The notes below the pieces were generated by a model. It saw nothing but the letters and a program-made list of their open reading frames with translations. It made no database searches and was not told where the DNA came from. The position numbers and the translations under genes are program-made. Shown piece after piece: positions 1 to 10,888 of a DNA stretch of 64,000 nt. This stretch comes from Paracyclopina nana (taxonomy: Eukaryota > Arthropoda > Copepoda > Cyclopoida > Cyclopettidae): contig JAGUCH010000003.1 of the NCBI GenBank assembly GCA_019096065.1, positions 2,852,001 through 2,916,000 of the forward strand, given 5' to 3'. Each line of letters opens with the position of its first letter. Positions within the stretch are counted from its first letter, which is position 1.

Positions 1-327
1 TGATTCGCTCAGCACATGATTAGCCCAGTTGAAAGTTTTCATGTCGGCAAACAAAGCTCTAGTCCCTTTTGAAAACATTTTCAAGGCTTTCAAAGCAACG
101 TCTGGGAGTAATTTGGACAACACTTTTTCGCCATAAGTCTCAACAAAGACAAACATCCTTTTGTACAGCTTGCGTTTGATGTGCGTTTTTTGAGTAGCTT
201 CATCTGGAGTGGCTAAATTGGGCAACGAAGGCTCTGTTTTTCGTAATCTATAATGGGTCACTGATAAGTGTCGATAATGAATCGAATGTGATGAATTTCG
301 AGCAATGTTGCGAATATTTGACGCCAT
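1..327 (-). CDS. N-terminal part of a LETM1-domain-like mitochondrial protein (runs off the window)
   Basis: An open frame of 109 codons starts with ATG at 327 and is still open at base 1, so only the N-terminus is present. The first 30 residues are rich in Arg, Ser and His with no acidic residues, as in a mitochondrial targeting peptide. After a short linker comes a segment with the pattern KLYKRMFVFVETYG and then FSKGTRALFADMKTF. The spacing of aromatic residues, the Phe-x-Lys-Gly and the Ala-Asp-x-Lys resemble the start of the LETM1 domain in LETMD1-type inner-membrane proteins. The family call rests on this short region from memory. The reading frame itself is convincing. It is the leftmost host gene, just outside the repeat-rich block. 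Confidence 0.55.
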   Translation of the reverse strand, partial: MASNIRNIARNSSHSIHYRHLSVTHYRLRKTEPSLPNLATPDEATQKTHIKRKLYKRMFVFVETYGEKVLSKLLPDVALKALKMFSKGTRALFADMKTFNWANHVLSES

Positions 328-488
328 GTCACTGATTTATAAAGGCTGTCCACTTGGTATTCCTTTAAAAAATGACCTTCAACGATTTCACGGAAAAAAT
401 GTTGCAATGTTTATAAACAAGCTTTTAATGTGCTGTATGCAGCGAAGTGAGAACTGAGAACTCTTTTTTGAGGCCGAATTTTTCTTAA

Positions 489-610
489 TCATGATGTTGA
501 TTGTTTTTTAAATGGTCTCAGAGCTTTTGCACTTAGCTTTTCACCGTTTTGTTTTTTTTTTTGCCTATTACTGTTTGCCCTTTGAAATTTCACCCTTGGG
601 ACTTTTGCCT
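489..610 (-). pseudogene. BEL/Pao gag-linker fragment, duplicated with the lectin block
   Basis: The basic Lys/Arg/Gln-rich frame read on the minus strand matches, at DNA level, the stretch around 43535-43590 that lies just upstream of the BEL zinc-knuckle ORF. Only this piece of the element is present. It abuts the lectin-containing duplicated block, suggesting that the duplicated unit already carried the retroelement remnant. Confidence 0.5.
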
Positions 611-645
611 TAGGAGACGCTTGACCTTGATACTTTTCCCTTAGG

Positions 646-1089
646 CAGGGTGACCAGATGTGGCTAATTATAGCCAAAGTGGCTATTTTTGACCCATGTG
701 TGGCTACGGTAATTTAGGCCGAATAGCCATAGCCATTTGTGGCTATTTTTAAAAAGCCCGAAAAATTAGAATTTTTACTTAATAAACGCTTGAAAATCAT
801 CAAAGAAAGCAGGGGAAAAACTAAATTTACATTAATGGCTGACTTTTTAAAAAATCTTTTGCCTCCTAAATAAGAAGAAAATCACTATTTAATCCTTGCT
901 TTCAACACAACAATCCCAAAAATTGGATCTAATTTTCATAATGCATATTAGTTCTTGTGAAAATTCCAAAAAATGTGGCTACTTTTCGCCAATTTGTGGC
1001 TATTTTGAGTCATTTTTCTTAGATAGCCAAATGTGGCTATTTTTGGGAAAAATCTGGCTACAGCCCACTCCAATTTTCTGGTCACCCTG
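646..1089. mobile_element. hAT-type MITE with perfect 8-bp target duplication
   Basis: The element begins CAGGGTGACCAGA and ends with its inverse complement TCTGGTCACCCTG. It is flanked on both sides by the 8-bp duplication CCCTTAGG (638-645 and 1090-1097). Internally it repeats short GTGGCTATTTT-like words in both orientations and has no coding capacity. An 8-bp duplication and CAGGG termini are known hallmarks of hAT transposons. The paralogous block near 45258 has the single sequence CCCGTAGG at this place, that is, an empty site. Confidence 0.9.
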
Positions 1090-1273
1090 CCCTTAGGCAC
1101 CTTGACTGTAACGCGCGCGCGACTGCACTCTGGAATATAAGTCTTTGGTTTCAACTCCCAAAAAGCTAGAAAAATTCCTAGCTGCATCACTTTTGAATAA
1201 TTCAATATTCATCATTCATTTTTTAATAGGCTTTCTTTCACTTTTTAGTTATAACATAGGTAATGTTTAATAA

Positions 1274-2034
1274 TCAACCAAAAATCCATCTAGGCCTGTG
1301 ATGAGGATGTCTGTATGGAGCAAATTTGGGTCTATGGTGTTGATTGATTCCTCTGGATGGGTAAAAAGGTTTTTCACAAATGATCCTATTATGTCTGTAA
1401 TGGCAATCTTGGTCATTCCAGAGGCTGTCACTTCCCATTTCCATGCAGTGATTATTATTTTGAAAATTATCTGGCTGCAATCATGACATTAACTCAATCA
1501 ATGTATTATGCATGTAACTCTGTTTATACTTGTAAAGGATGCCATTTGGTGAATCCTGAACTGACACGGTCAAAGGGATTGTCTCTCCACAAAAATGTTC
1601 CCTCATTCCGTCGATCACTGCCGTAGAGCCAAATAGTTCCAATTCCTGCCTATATGAAGAAATAGTAAACTTTTTCCAATTGAGTCATGTAAAAATGACA
1701 GCAAACCGATGCCATTTTGGAGTAAAGGCTCGAGTTCTCCCATTCTGACCTAATAACAGGTAATGAAGCACCAATGGCTTTGCATATACGAACAGCCTGA
1801 TCGAATGATTGCCCTCTCTGATCCATTACGATTGCACAAACGGCGGTCCCATCAGTCTTGTCGTAGGCTCCATTTGAGCAACTTTCTGAAATGATGCTTC
1901 ATTATATGGGTGTTAGGCGTTCAACTAATGATACAGTAACCTCCTCCCATTGGCAAGGGAAATGCCGCCTTAAAAAGTCCATTTATTATTACAGCTTGTA
2001 AAGCAAACTTTACTGATCCTTTTTTTACTGGCAT
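1274..2034 (-). CDS. Secreted C-type lectin, QPD (galactose-type) site, copy 1
   Basis: Four exons on the minus strand join in frame with GT-AG introns: 1941-2034, 1707-1885, 1530-1649 and 1274-1474, giving 197 aa. Residues 1-31 include a weak hydrophobic signal-like segment. A single C-type lectin domain follows: N-terminal Cys34/Cys48, the core pair Cys66/Cys164 and the inner pair Cys141/Cys155. The calcium/sugar motifs QPD (131-133, built across the third splice junction) and WND (150-152) are both present. In the family QPD favours galactose-type ligands and WND completes the calcium site. The C-terminal tail after Cys164 is rich in His, Arg and Pro. The introns are 55-57 nt. A near-identical copy lies at 45447-46693. 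The expected role is secreted carbohydrate recognition, perhaps immune; ligand and tissue are unknown. Confidence 0.8.
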
Positions 2035-2222
2035 GACAATTTATAGTGCCATCAAAACAATATCATCTATATAATAGTATGTTCATCAATCATGATAGTG
2101 ACATCAATAATGCTTTTGATTATGACGTCTCAATGAGGACCCTTCATCATATTTTTTTTCAGATTCCATGCATATTTTGAAAGAGCATTTCAGGTGTATA
2201 TCGTGAAATAAGGTAGATTATA

Positions 2223-2966
2223 GGGCTCTGCTGGTAAAAGGCACTTTTTGTGAAAGGCACCTACATAAATTGGCACTGCAACAATTGGCACTTTTTGTGA
2301 AAGGCACCTACATAAATTGGCACTTTTGTACAATGGCATTGCAATAAATGGCACTGCAATAAAAGGTACTGCCACAACTAATAGCAAGCAAGACAAATGA
2401 GCTTTATCAGGTACTCAAAATTCCGCAAGGTGGTGACACGGTATTTTTGGGGTGCAAATAGCTTGCTGAGGTGTTCGCAAAGTTTGCAAGATTGGCATGC
2501 ATGCGCTCAATGGCAAGGTAAGTGACCAACATCACATGATTTTTAGCACAAAAAAGGGGCATTTTCCGTTTCTTGAGCGTCAGTTTGCTATAATAGTTTC
2601 ATTTGGCAAAATGTCCGATGTTAACATTCCTGATAGTAACTTTGTAATAGTAACTACCCAACCAAGGTTTTTGAATCTACACTTTCAAAGCATAAGGCCT
2701 CTCAGCAAATCAAGTATTGTTTCTAGCCAATTTAATTGACATCTTTCATATGTTGACCAATCTAATGTCATTTCAGCCAAGCGTATCAGAAAACACAGAT
2801 TTTTTTAATCAAAAACGATCAAATAAATGAGATGGGTGGCTTATACTAAGGGTGCCAATATTATACAGTGCCTTTTATTAAAGTGCTAATATTGTATGGT
2901 GCCTTTTACAGTAGTGCCAATTTATGTAGGTGCCTTTCCCAAAAAGTGCCTTTTACCAGTATACCC
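2223..2966. mobile_element. Non-autonomous DNA transposon with inverted ends and 7-bp target duplication
   Basis: The two ends share an inverted repeat of more than 40 bp that includes TGGTAAAAGGCAC and the word for GGCACCTACATAAATTGGCA. Both copies are flanked by GATTATA (2216-2222 and 2967-2973). Inside, variants of the 10-15 bp word GGCACTTTT(G) repeat near each end. No transposase is visible. It sits between two copies of an approximately 80-bp host sequence (2140-2222 and 2974-3060), upstream of lectin copy 1, and is absent from the paralogous position near 46865. Confidence 0.8.
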
Positions 2967-3127
2967 GATTATAGGACCCTTCATCATATTGTTTTTTAGA
3001 TTCCATGCAGATTTTGAAAAAGCATTTTCGATGTATTTCATGAAATCAGGTAGATTATTCTAGCAATAATTAGTTAACTTCGTCTTGTGTAGCAGGTGTA
3101 ATAATATGTGGTGACTTTTACGAGAAA

Positions 3128-3191
3128 ATGGTAGGCTTGTTTAGAGTGAAATCGGGTCAAAGGCAATTAAAAGTTGCCATTCATGCTGCAG
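3128..3191 (+). other. Short conserved exon-like ORF with splice donor (copy 1)
   Basis: A 64-nt open stretch from ATG at 3128 ends in GCAG followed by GTATAC, a plausible 5' splice site. The identical stretch occurs at 46961-47024, also followed by GTAT. It would encode 21 residues beginning MVGLFRVKSG. No downstream exon could be matched, so this may only be conserved duplicated sequence. Confidence 0.25.
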
Positions 3192-3682
3192 GTATACTTA
3201 TCGTATTGCGGTCTTGGCAATCACAAGCTCTGGATCGACCTGGAGAGGCTGGGAAGGGCGACAAGTGGCCTCAATGCACAGCGATGTTTGGAGGCTGATT
3301 GAGGTCGATTGATATAAGATGTGAATCACGAAATAGAGCAGTAGAATCCAAAATGCAGGTTAGTGTCGTTTATTTAGACTTTTCACTTGGAAATCTAGAT
3401 AACAACTGGCGTCATTTTTGTTATGATTTTTACAGTTTTGTTTACATTCGGAACTTTAAAGTGTAGTAAAACGCAACCTCTGTATCTTCTTTTACAGTCC
3501 ACCTGTTAAATTTTAGCTTTTCTTTTCAAAGTTCGGATGATTTTCGTCAGGTAATTGATATTGTTAATGATTGTAGTCAGCAGAGTGTTCTTAATAAACG
3601 CGCATTCGTTTAGCAATTATCATATTATATTCTACTAAGACTATCCAATTTTCTTATTTAGCGGTCGCCGATCCTCTTGAAT
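3192..3682. other. No gene seen
   Basis: This is AT-rich sequence between the duplicated block and a retroelement remnant. I see no long frame, repeat or RNA gene. Confidence 0.5.
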
Positions 3683-6600
3683 TCAAAAGTTGTTCCTCGC
3701 TTCACCATTTTCAAACGCAGATCCTTGTCGAGCGTCATGACAGCTACAGCGTGCATATGAGCCCTGATCCTTCTGAGCACATGTAGCTGAACGAGGTTGT
3801 ATTTTTCGTGGTCCTTCGGTGCATCGCCCTAGTGGCCACATTTGGCACATCATTGCAGCACAACTGGACAAGCTCCTGGACAAATCTGTGATCACTGCCA
3901 AGGCAAGTGGAGACGGTGCAGCCTTCTTCTCTATTGCAGTCTTCGTTCCTGTGGCCATTTAGCCCGCAGGTCGTGCATGGGTGCAGCGTCTCGACCTTGT
4001 ACGACTTCAATACATCCTTGAATGGGAGCAGCAAGTGTTCGACCCTGTCACTGAAGGTGTCGATTTCATCTTAGCTCATCCAGTCTTCGATGTCACTGCC
4101 GACCTTGCACTGCCATTGCATGATGTCCATGTCGGGGACCATATTCACCACGCTGCGGTCAAAGATGAATTCTTTGCCAAATCTTGCAAAGTTATCGCAT
4201 GTCTCACGGTGATTGTTGTAATAATGGTACGCCTGCATCAGCGGCTTCAGTGATCTTTTGTCGGGCTGCTCAGGACAACTAGGTTCCAGTAGTAGCCCTT
4301 TGAAATACCTCACTGTTTTTCCACTGATTTTGATTGGTCGATTCATATAGAGTGAGGCCAAATACATCATCGTCCCCCATACACAACTATCGTTCATCAT
4401 GCCGTTTTGAAGTGCCAACTTTGCTGAGGTGAATTCCAACAGTGCCAACGGTGTGAACTGATCTTCTCTATCATAGTGCAGTGTGCTTGGTAGATATTTG
4501 TCCACTGCCATTGCTCGCTGCTCCTTCTTCCAGAAGGGCTCCTTAATGGTTGGTTTCACTTGGAGGAGCTTCATCGCTGCATTCTTTGATGAGGGTGGCT
4601 GCTGCTTGTCCCACAAGGGGTTCAAAAGCACCACTAGGTGCCTCGCATCCAACCAGCACCTGATCTTGATGCCAATCCTTGCAAACTTGGGCAGGTCCTC
4701 GTAGACGCTAAATCCTAGTTTGCATATCGTGTCGTCCTCAAGTTGCCTCTTGATCCTGGCTGGCACATCTTTGCCCAACATGCTGTGGCCCACATACATC
4801 ACTCTGATGCCTGCTCCAACTCCATTAGTGGCACCAAAGTGTGCGTAGGCGAACGTGGTGCTCTCCTGGCCCACCATGTATTGGCTTCTGGCAGTGGTAC
4901 GTCACTTTGTAGTCTTCAGACAATCCCTCTGTGTCGAATGTCATCAATCTTGTCTGCTTAATTTCTTTGTGGAAACCACTGCACTCCAGCATGAGGTCAA
5001 ACTTCTCCACGTGCTCAAAGCAATACTCGCTTTCAGCATCTTCCACCAAGCCATGGATTAATGTTTTTCCTCTTCCAGGTGTCTCGAGGTCATACACTTG
5101 TCATGCCCTTGCTCATCTTTGCCCTTTTGAGGGCATCCGCAAGGATCAAGGCAATCTCATTCTTCGAATGGAGTTGAGGCTTGGCAAAGCAGCCTTTGGC
5201 ACTCTTTGGCTTTGAACTTGTCCAAATCCACAGGCTTATACAACTCCCCAACTTTTGTTTCTGGGCATCCTTCTTTGGTGATCCTCTTGGTGTCCTTATC
5301 GTTGCCTGGGACATTGATTGACTTTGCAGGCAGTTTTCAAGTGAGGGCCCTGATATCGCACATCACATCATCACCAGTGATCTCAGTCAATCCCTCCACT
5401 GCCAACTCATCCTCCACTCCAGCTGGGATGTATGTAGTGTGGTGCTCTGGACGAGACCTTTGACAATGTTCCCTTGCTACCACCCTCCTCGACCTCCATT
5501 GGCTCCGTGCCACTTGCGCGAGCCAGGACTTTTCCCAGTCCGGCGTTTGTGGCTACTTCAGTCTGAGCTTCACCATCGCTAGTTTGGCTCCTGGCTTGAA
5601 GTGCCGCCTTTCGTTTCGGATCATTTCGAAGATCTTGTCCTCAGTCTTGCTTGTGTAGAAGGATCCCCTTTGGCAGATTTGCAATTGTCTGGATTTGCTC
5701 TTCCGTGATGGTTTCGCAGGTCCTTGCCAGCTTGATTTTTTCTGCCATGGGTCCCGTTTGCATGACTCGCATCATTAGCGGTATTGATGCCGGTCCTTTT
5801 CCTTGCTCCAGAGCGACAAAGATCTCTTCGTCTGATACTCTATGGCCCCAGCAGTTTTTGACCATGCCTTCTAGCAGTTTTCGATGTTGTTCAAACTGGA
5901 CTTGGTCTATCGGGGGGATTATTGGAAGCTCCTTTATCGATCCATACTTTTCCGTGACCTTGGCAAGTTGGGGTCTATGGGAGACTGCGATGTTTGGTCT
6001 CAGCAGCATCAATAGCATCTGGGCCCTATGTAAAGCTTTAAACTGATCTGCCCTTTGAGCTTATACCTTTGTTTTGACGTCCTATGGTCATGCTCTTCCT
6101 TCAGGCCGTAGTTGAACTTGCTCCCTAGGATGAGTGTGCCTGGATCGGTGTAGTTGTTTTGCAGGATTCCTCGTAAATCCTCTGGATCATCGTCCTTGTA
6201 CAGAATGACCCTTGGAATTTTAGTTTTTTCTGCCCACACCTTCTGAACATTTTCCAGGTCATAGGGCTTCACGTATTGGATCAGGTCAATCTTGTAGGGC
6301 TCATCATCCTCATCCTTCTCTACCACCACTTTCCTTGCAGGAGACGACCCTCCAAGCACAATTTGCTCAGTTGTGTCATTTTAGCTGGAAAGTGATGAAT
6401 TGCGGCGACTTTTTGGCTCCTTCGAGGTTGATGGCTGGGGCGAGGCCAGGGTGGATTGCCTGACTGGGGGTCCTGGTCTGGCTTTCACGTCCTTTTTTTC
6501 CACTTTCAGGGTCACGGCTTTTCTCTCGGTGGATGCCTGGATTTCGTGATTTCCCCTGATGATTGCCTTCTCTTCCTTGGTATTTGGCTTTTTGGAGGCG

Positions 6601-6912
6601 CTGCTTCTGGATCTCATCCTCTACTTGTCACGGCCCCCTCTCACACTCACGTTGATGTTCCCGCTCGCGGCTTTGTTCACGTTTTGACTTTCTGTTGGAC
6701 ATCTTTTTCTCGAACACTTTTGCTGCTAAATTGAACTCGCCGGAAATGGTTCGGTTTTTTAACCTGCTTCTGTTTGACGAGGTTTTTTCAGCAGCGTTCA
6801 TTTCCGCTGGGTTGCGTGAATTATTTGGTAGGTTGCGAGAGCGGAACATAATATAATTTTTTAATTTCATACATGAGTTAATTATAAATGAGATGAATCT
6901 TTGCGTATCCAT
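3683..6912 (-). pseudogene. Degenerate retroelement-type ORF with C-terminal zinc knuckle, family not recognised
   Basis: A series of minus-strand frames follow each other with frameshifts: 6912-6628, 6617-6381, 6359-6009, 6018-5641, 5314-5090, 5097-4825, 4877-4071 and 4034-3744. The order is a basic, low-complexity N-terminus, then acidic and charged segments, then a 268-codon globular-looking piece with many Trp and Tyr. At the end is a knuckle of the form C-x2-C-x4-H-x4-C (CTTCGLNGHRNEDC). The shape is gag-like: body then zinc knuckle. It lies directly downstream of the BEL/Pao integrase remnant on the same strand. It could be an extra ORF of that element or the gag of a second copy. I did not recognise the body. 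At least six frame breaks make it a pseudogene. Confidence 0.5.
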
Positions 6913-7019
6913 TTTTCCTCGTTGTTGTTGTCGTTGTGGTTGCTGTGATTGTTGTGATTGGTGACATCGTGCGTTGGATTTTTTATTACTCCTCGACCTG
7001 TGGTTAACTTTGTGTTGGG

Positions 7020-7742
7020 GCCAATTGTCTGATGCCCCACTCGAGTAACCCGTGTCTTGTTTTTACCAACACTGACCGAACAATGCCGTCCTCACTTTTG
7101 AAGACCTTTTCCACACTTCCCACTAACCACCGTGGTCTGCTTTTTCAGTAGGTATTCCTCTGCAATCACAACTCTATCTCCAACTCCTAGGTTTTGATTG
7201 TCCATTTAGTTCTTTTTTCGAGTTCTTGTACATAATAATCCACCCAAATCTCTTGATATTTTCTTTGGCCTCTCGCCATCAGCCAAAGCTCTGGTAGGTA
7301 GTTGGCTCCCTCTTCCAGGTGGCCTGCTGTTAATCAAATTTCCTGCGATCGCGGTCAGTGTTCTGAACTGTTCAATTTGGTACTCCCCGTGCTCACAGTT
7401 CTGCATTGCTCTTTTTGTTAACTTGACATATGCTTCACTGAGTCCATTTGCCTCGTGGTCTTATGGTGGGTTGAACTTCCATTCTCTCACTTTTTCACTG
7501 ACCATTAATTGCACCCTGGTCCAATCCATTTCTGTGCTCTTATATATGTCCACGTTTGGGATTTTCCATACGGGTTTTTTCCCATTATCACTCTTTTTTT
7601 CAGTCGTGGCTACTCCCAGTTGTCCGAAGGATCCCTCATTGTCACTGTACACTTACTTGTTCTACATTTCCTCGCTGCACAGTTATTCTTTCCATTGCCA
7701 TGATAAGTGACGCAGTGTTCCTGCTTATGGTGGCTTCCAGCG
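7020..7742 (-). pseudogene. BEL/Pao integrase, 3' half (split from 40768-41420)
   Basis: Minus-strand frames read VITLEATIS, then YSDNEGSFGQL, then VREWKFNPP, then a segment with LINSRP and one with GVGDRVVIAEEYLLKK. These correspond in order to the HLE strand, the SDN block carrying the second catalytic Asp, the W-x-FNPP block and the GD-V C-terminal block of BEL/Pao integrases. Internal stops are present. The 5' half of the same integrase ends at 40768, at the outer edge of copy A's LTR. The two halves are therefore one ancestral gene split by the gypsy insertion. Confidence 0.7.
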
Positions 7743-7785
7743 TAATTACTTTTGTTTGGAGGCAGACAGTGACCAGGACGTAGCC

Positions 7786-8262
7786 AAGAAGCAGGTGATC
7801 GTGCATGACATCACGGACCTTAAGGAAATCTTCAAGGTTGCTAAGCGTGTAGAGGCCTCATTGTCAAGTGAAAAGAAAGCCACCGTACCAGTCCCTGAAG
7901 TCCATGCTGTTGAGCAAGCCGACAGTGCTCAGGAGAGCAATCCTCACGACCAGCCTCTGACACTAGGAGCACTTGTGAATCTCATCAAAGGAAATGGAGC
8001 GCGAGGACAGGCGCGAGGACAAGTGCGAGGACAAGCCCGAGGACAAGTGCGGGGTCCTGCAAGTGGACAGTTCCGAGCCAACATGGTCTGCTGGTATTGC
8101 ACCAAGAAGAATCATAGTGAGGCTGAATGCTTTTCCAGGCAAGCAGATGCTGCTAGGGGCGTGTACAACCCAAGGCCTGGCAGTAAGAGAGCAACAGAGC
8201 AAGAGGCAAAGAAGGTCAATGAAGTTCGTGCCTCCTACCATTCCAACCCTTTAAACTGGTAA
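7786..8262 (+). pseudogene. Ty3/gypsy copy A: gag, 5'-truncated
   Basis: From about 7786 the frame matches the last half of the copy B gag: the QVIVHDITDLKEIFKVAKR region, a Gly/Gln/Arg-rich linker and one CCHC-type knuckle beginning CWYCTKKNHSEAEC. It ends at the same TAA after NPLNW. The 5' LTR, leader and first half of gag are missing, and the DNA before 7743 is BEL sequence, so the 5' end has been deleted. An in-frame ATG at 7756 exists but lies in unrelated sequence. Confidence 0.8.
8250..8256 (+). promoter_or_regulatory. Programmed -1 frameshift site (gag-pol), copy A
   Basis: The heptamer TTTAAAC lies in phase T TTA AAC two codons before the gag stop. Slipping back one base opens the pol frame. 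Eight nt downstream, GACCAG pairs with CTGGTC, and inner GGTG pairs with CACC, forming a stem-loop. The same site is present in copy B (14250-14256). Confidence 0.75.
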
Positions 8263-10650
8263 ACGACCAGGGTGGGCTCCGCACCACTGGTCGTCGCAAG
8301 GTCGTTGAGCTTTTTCACGCAATCACAAGTTTCAGCCTGCTATCCTCAAATGAGAATACCAAACGACCTTTTGTATCAATCCACAGCCTTGGAGCCACCT
8401 TTGAAATGTTGTTTGAAACTGGCTCCAATATTTCCCTGTTATCGCGTATGGCATTCAGGAGAATTGCCCCCCAACTAAGACCTCAGAGAATTACAAATGC
8501 TCCGATTTTACGTGCAACATGTGCTTCCGGAAACCCTTTAAGGATCAATGGACTTTATGAAATAGACTGTATGATATACCTATATTGATATACCTGGATG
8601 ATGTGCTTGTCAAGGGTAGTGGGCATGAAGACATGTTAGTAGGCCTTGAAGAATGTTTTGCGAGACTTCGGAAGGCCAACCTAAAGTTGAATTTACCCAA
8701 ATGTAGTTTTGGAACAGAATCTTGCACTTACTTGGGTTTCAAGTTGACCCCTGAGGGCTACAAGCCAAATCGAAGGAAATTGGATGCTATATCGAATGTG
8801 AAGCCACCCTCTAATGTCAAAGAAATCAGGCAATTTCTGGGTCTAACTAACTTTTTCAGAGCGTGTATTCCTCAATTCAGCAGACATTCAAAGGAATTGT
8901 CTCGTCTCACTTGTAAGGACAGTGGATGGAAGGGCGGCACTCTTCCTCCAAAAGCAATGAAATCTTTTGAGATTCTGAAGAAGATGCTATGTATGGAACC
9001 TGTGCTAGCCTATCCCAAACCCGGCCTAGATTTTCATCTCTATGTTGATGCCTCTCAAGGTGCTGTTGATGCCGATGATGGAGGCCTTGGAGCAGTACTT
9101 ATCCAATATCAAGATAATAGTCCACGAGTAATTGGTTATGCCTCAAGAGGTCTTCAGAAGCATGAAAAGAACTACACTCCGTATTTGTTAGAACTGCTAG
9201 CCTGCACATGGGCAATTGATCACTTTGCAGTTTATTTAACTGGTAACCCATTTACTTTATACACTGACCATAAGCCATTAGAGAAGTTGAACAAGACACA
9301 TTCCAGAACATTGAACTGCTTGCAGCAACAGATGTTAGAACACAATTTTACGATGCAGTATTGTCCAGGAGCAGAGAACCCTGCTGATTATTGTTCGAGG
9401 AATATTCCTAAACTTTTGCGAGGTGGTGAAACTCACAGTGTCGCTATTGAGGCCATGGAGGACATGGCAGCTATGAAGAAGCTACAATCCACAGATTTGG
9501 TAGTTGCGGCCTTACTTTCCTTTGTTAAACAAGGAATTGTACCCAGACAACCTGAGTTGAAGCGAATTATTAGAAGATACGGCCCTATTTGTGAAGTCAA
9601 GAATGACTTGTTGTTTGTGAAGAGTGGGCCTTTGGACAAGTCAGTGTTGGCAGCACCGGCTGTTTGTCATGCTGACATTATAAGTGCTGCGCATGCCGCC
9701 GTTGGGCACAAGGGCATCTACAAAACCAGTGAAAGAATTCGCAAGCAGTATTTTTGGCCTAGTTTACTGGCTGATGTTACGGAATACATCAGTTCATGTT
9801 GGAAATGTGACAGAACCAAACCTAAGCAATCACAGCCAAATGTGGAATTGCTGCCCCACCAGCAACTGAAGGGCCCCCTGGAGCGGGTCCATGCTGACCT
9901 CTTTGGACCTTTGAGGGATTCAGATGGAAAGAAGTATATTTTGGTTATCACTGATTCTTTTAGTAAGTATGCAGAGTTTGTCGCTCTGGAGAACAAACAA
10001 CCTGACACTGTTGCTGGGGTCATTTTTAATCGATGGATTGCAAGATTTGGCTCGCCAGCTGTGCTCATTACCGATGGAGGGGCAGAATTCACATCAAAGT
10101 TGAGTCAATCACTTTATGATCTGCTCCAGATAGACAAGCGCAAAACCAGCCCTAGCCACCCTCAGTGCAATGCGGCTGCTGAAGTTATTAATAAGCACAT
10201 TATAAGTTACTTGCAGAAGATGCTTGATACATCTTCTCCTTTGGAATGGGAACCCCTTCTCCCTGCGCTTCAACTCTCCTACAACTGTGGTGTGAGTAAG
10301 GCTACGAAAATGAGTCCGTTTTTCCTCCTTTTTGGGGTGCATCCCAGAACACCGTTAATGGATCCAAATTTGGTTGACAAAACCTATTATGGGGAAGACT
10401 ACATCAGTGAAATTGCTAGACGGATGAAGATTGCCCGTCAAGTTGCTATGGAAAGCAACATATCTTATCGTGACTCATACAAGCAGCTCTATGATGCCAA
10501 GATCAAGCCAGAAGACTTTAGAGAAGGGTTATTGGTTTGGTTGGATCGCCCAGAACTTCTGAAAATCAATCCAAAAATTCGTTCAAGGTGGGAGGGACCT
10601 TATGTTATTGTGAGTCTCCAGGACACAAATGCTTTGATTCAACATCTTTC
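8257..10650 (+). pseudogene. Ty3/gypsy copy A: pol with internal deletion (part of RT lost)
   Basis: The protease part, with TGSNISLLS altered to ETGSNISLLS, is joined abruptly near 8577-8592 to the RT motif YLDDVLVKG. The protease end and the first part of RT are therefore missing. ATATACCT occurs on both sides of the junction, a microhomology. From 8585 an open frame runs through the RT thumb, RNase H (LYVDAS, CTWAIDHF, LYTDHKPL) and integrase: zinc part HAAVGHKGIYKTSERIR with CWKC, then catalytic DLFGP, TDGGAEF and NAAAEVINKHI. Copy B interrupts the frame at 10650. The frame resumes at 15693. Not autonomous. Confidence 0.85.
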
Positions 10651-10888
10651 TGTTGTGTATTTGGTGTCTACATGATGGAACTTGACTTCTCTCGTACAAA
10701 GCCACAACTGAGTTTATTTCTCAACCAAGCACTGTATATACAATGTACTGTCAAGGTGAATAGCATTGCACATCCTGCTTAGGTGAAAGTGTGGTTAGGC
10801 AGCGCGGCTCGTACTATACTACTATACTACTACATTTTACTACAACACGACGCGCTAGCACCATGATGAAGGTTATAAAAACATAACA
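10651..10888 (-). repeat. Copy B 3' LTR
   Basis: This 238-bp LTR reads TGTTATG...CACAACA on the minus strand. It is preceded on that strand by the purine tract AGCTTGGGAGGGA (10889-10901), the likely polypurine tract. It pairs with the LTR at 15455-15692; I noticed two differences. The target duplication TTTC lies at 10647-10650 and 15693-15696. Confidence 0.9.

Larger units (their letters stand above)
1090..3191. repeat. Segmental duplication, copy 1 (lectin gene plus upstream region)
   Basis: From about 1098 to 2215, and again from 2985 to 3191, the sequence matches 45263-47024 with only scattered differences. Copy 1 carries two extra insertions, at 646-1089 and 2223-2966. Copy 2 has an extra insertion in the third lectin intron. 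The block ends abruptly after the shared GCAGGTAT at 3188-3195. Confidence 0.85.
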
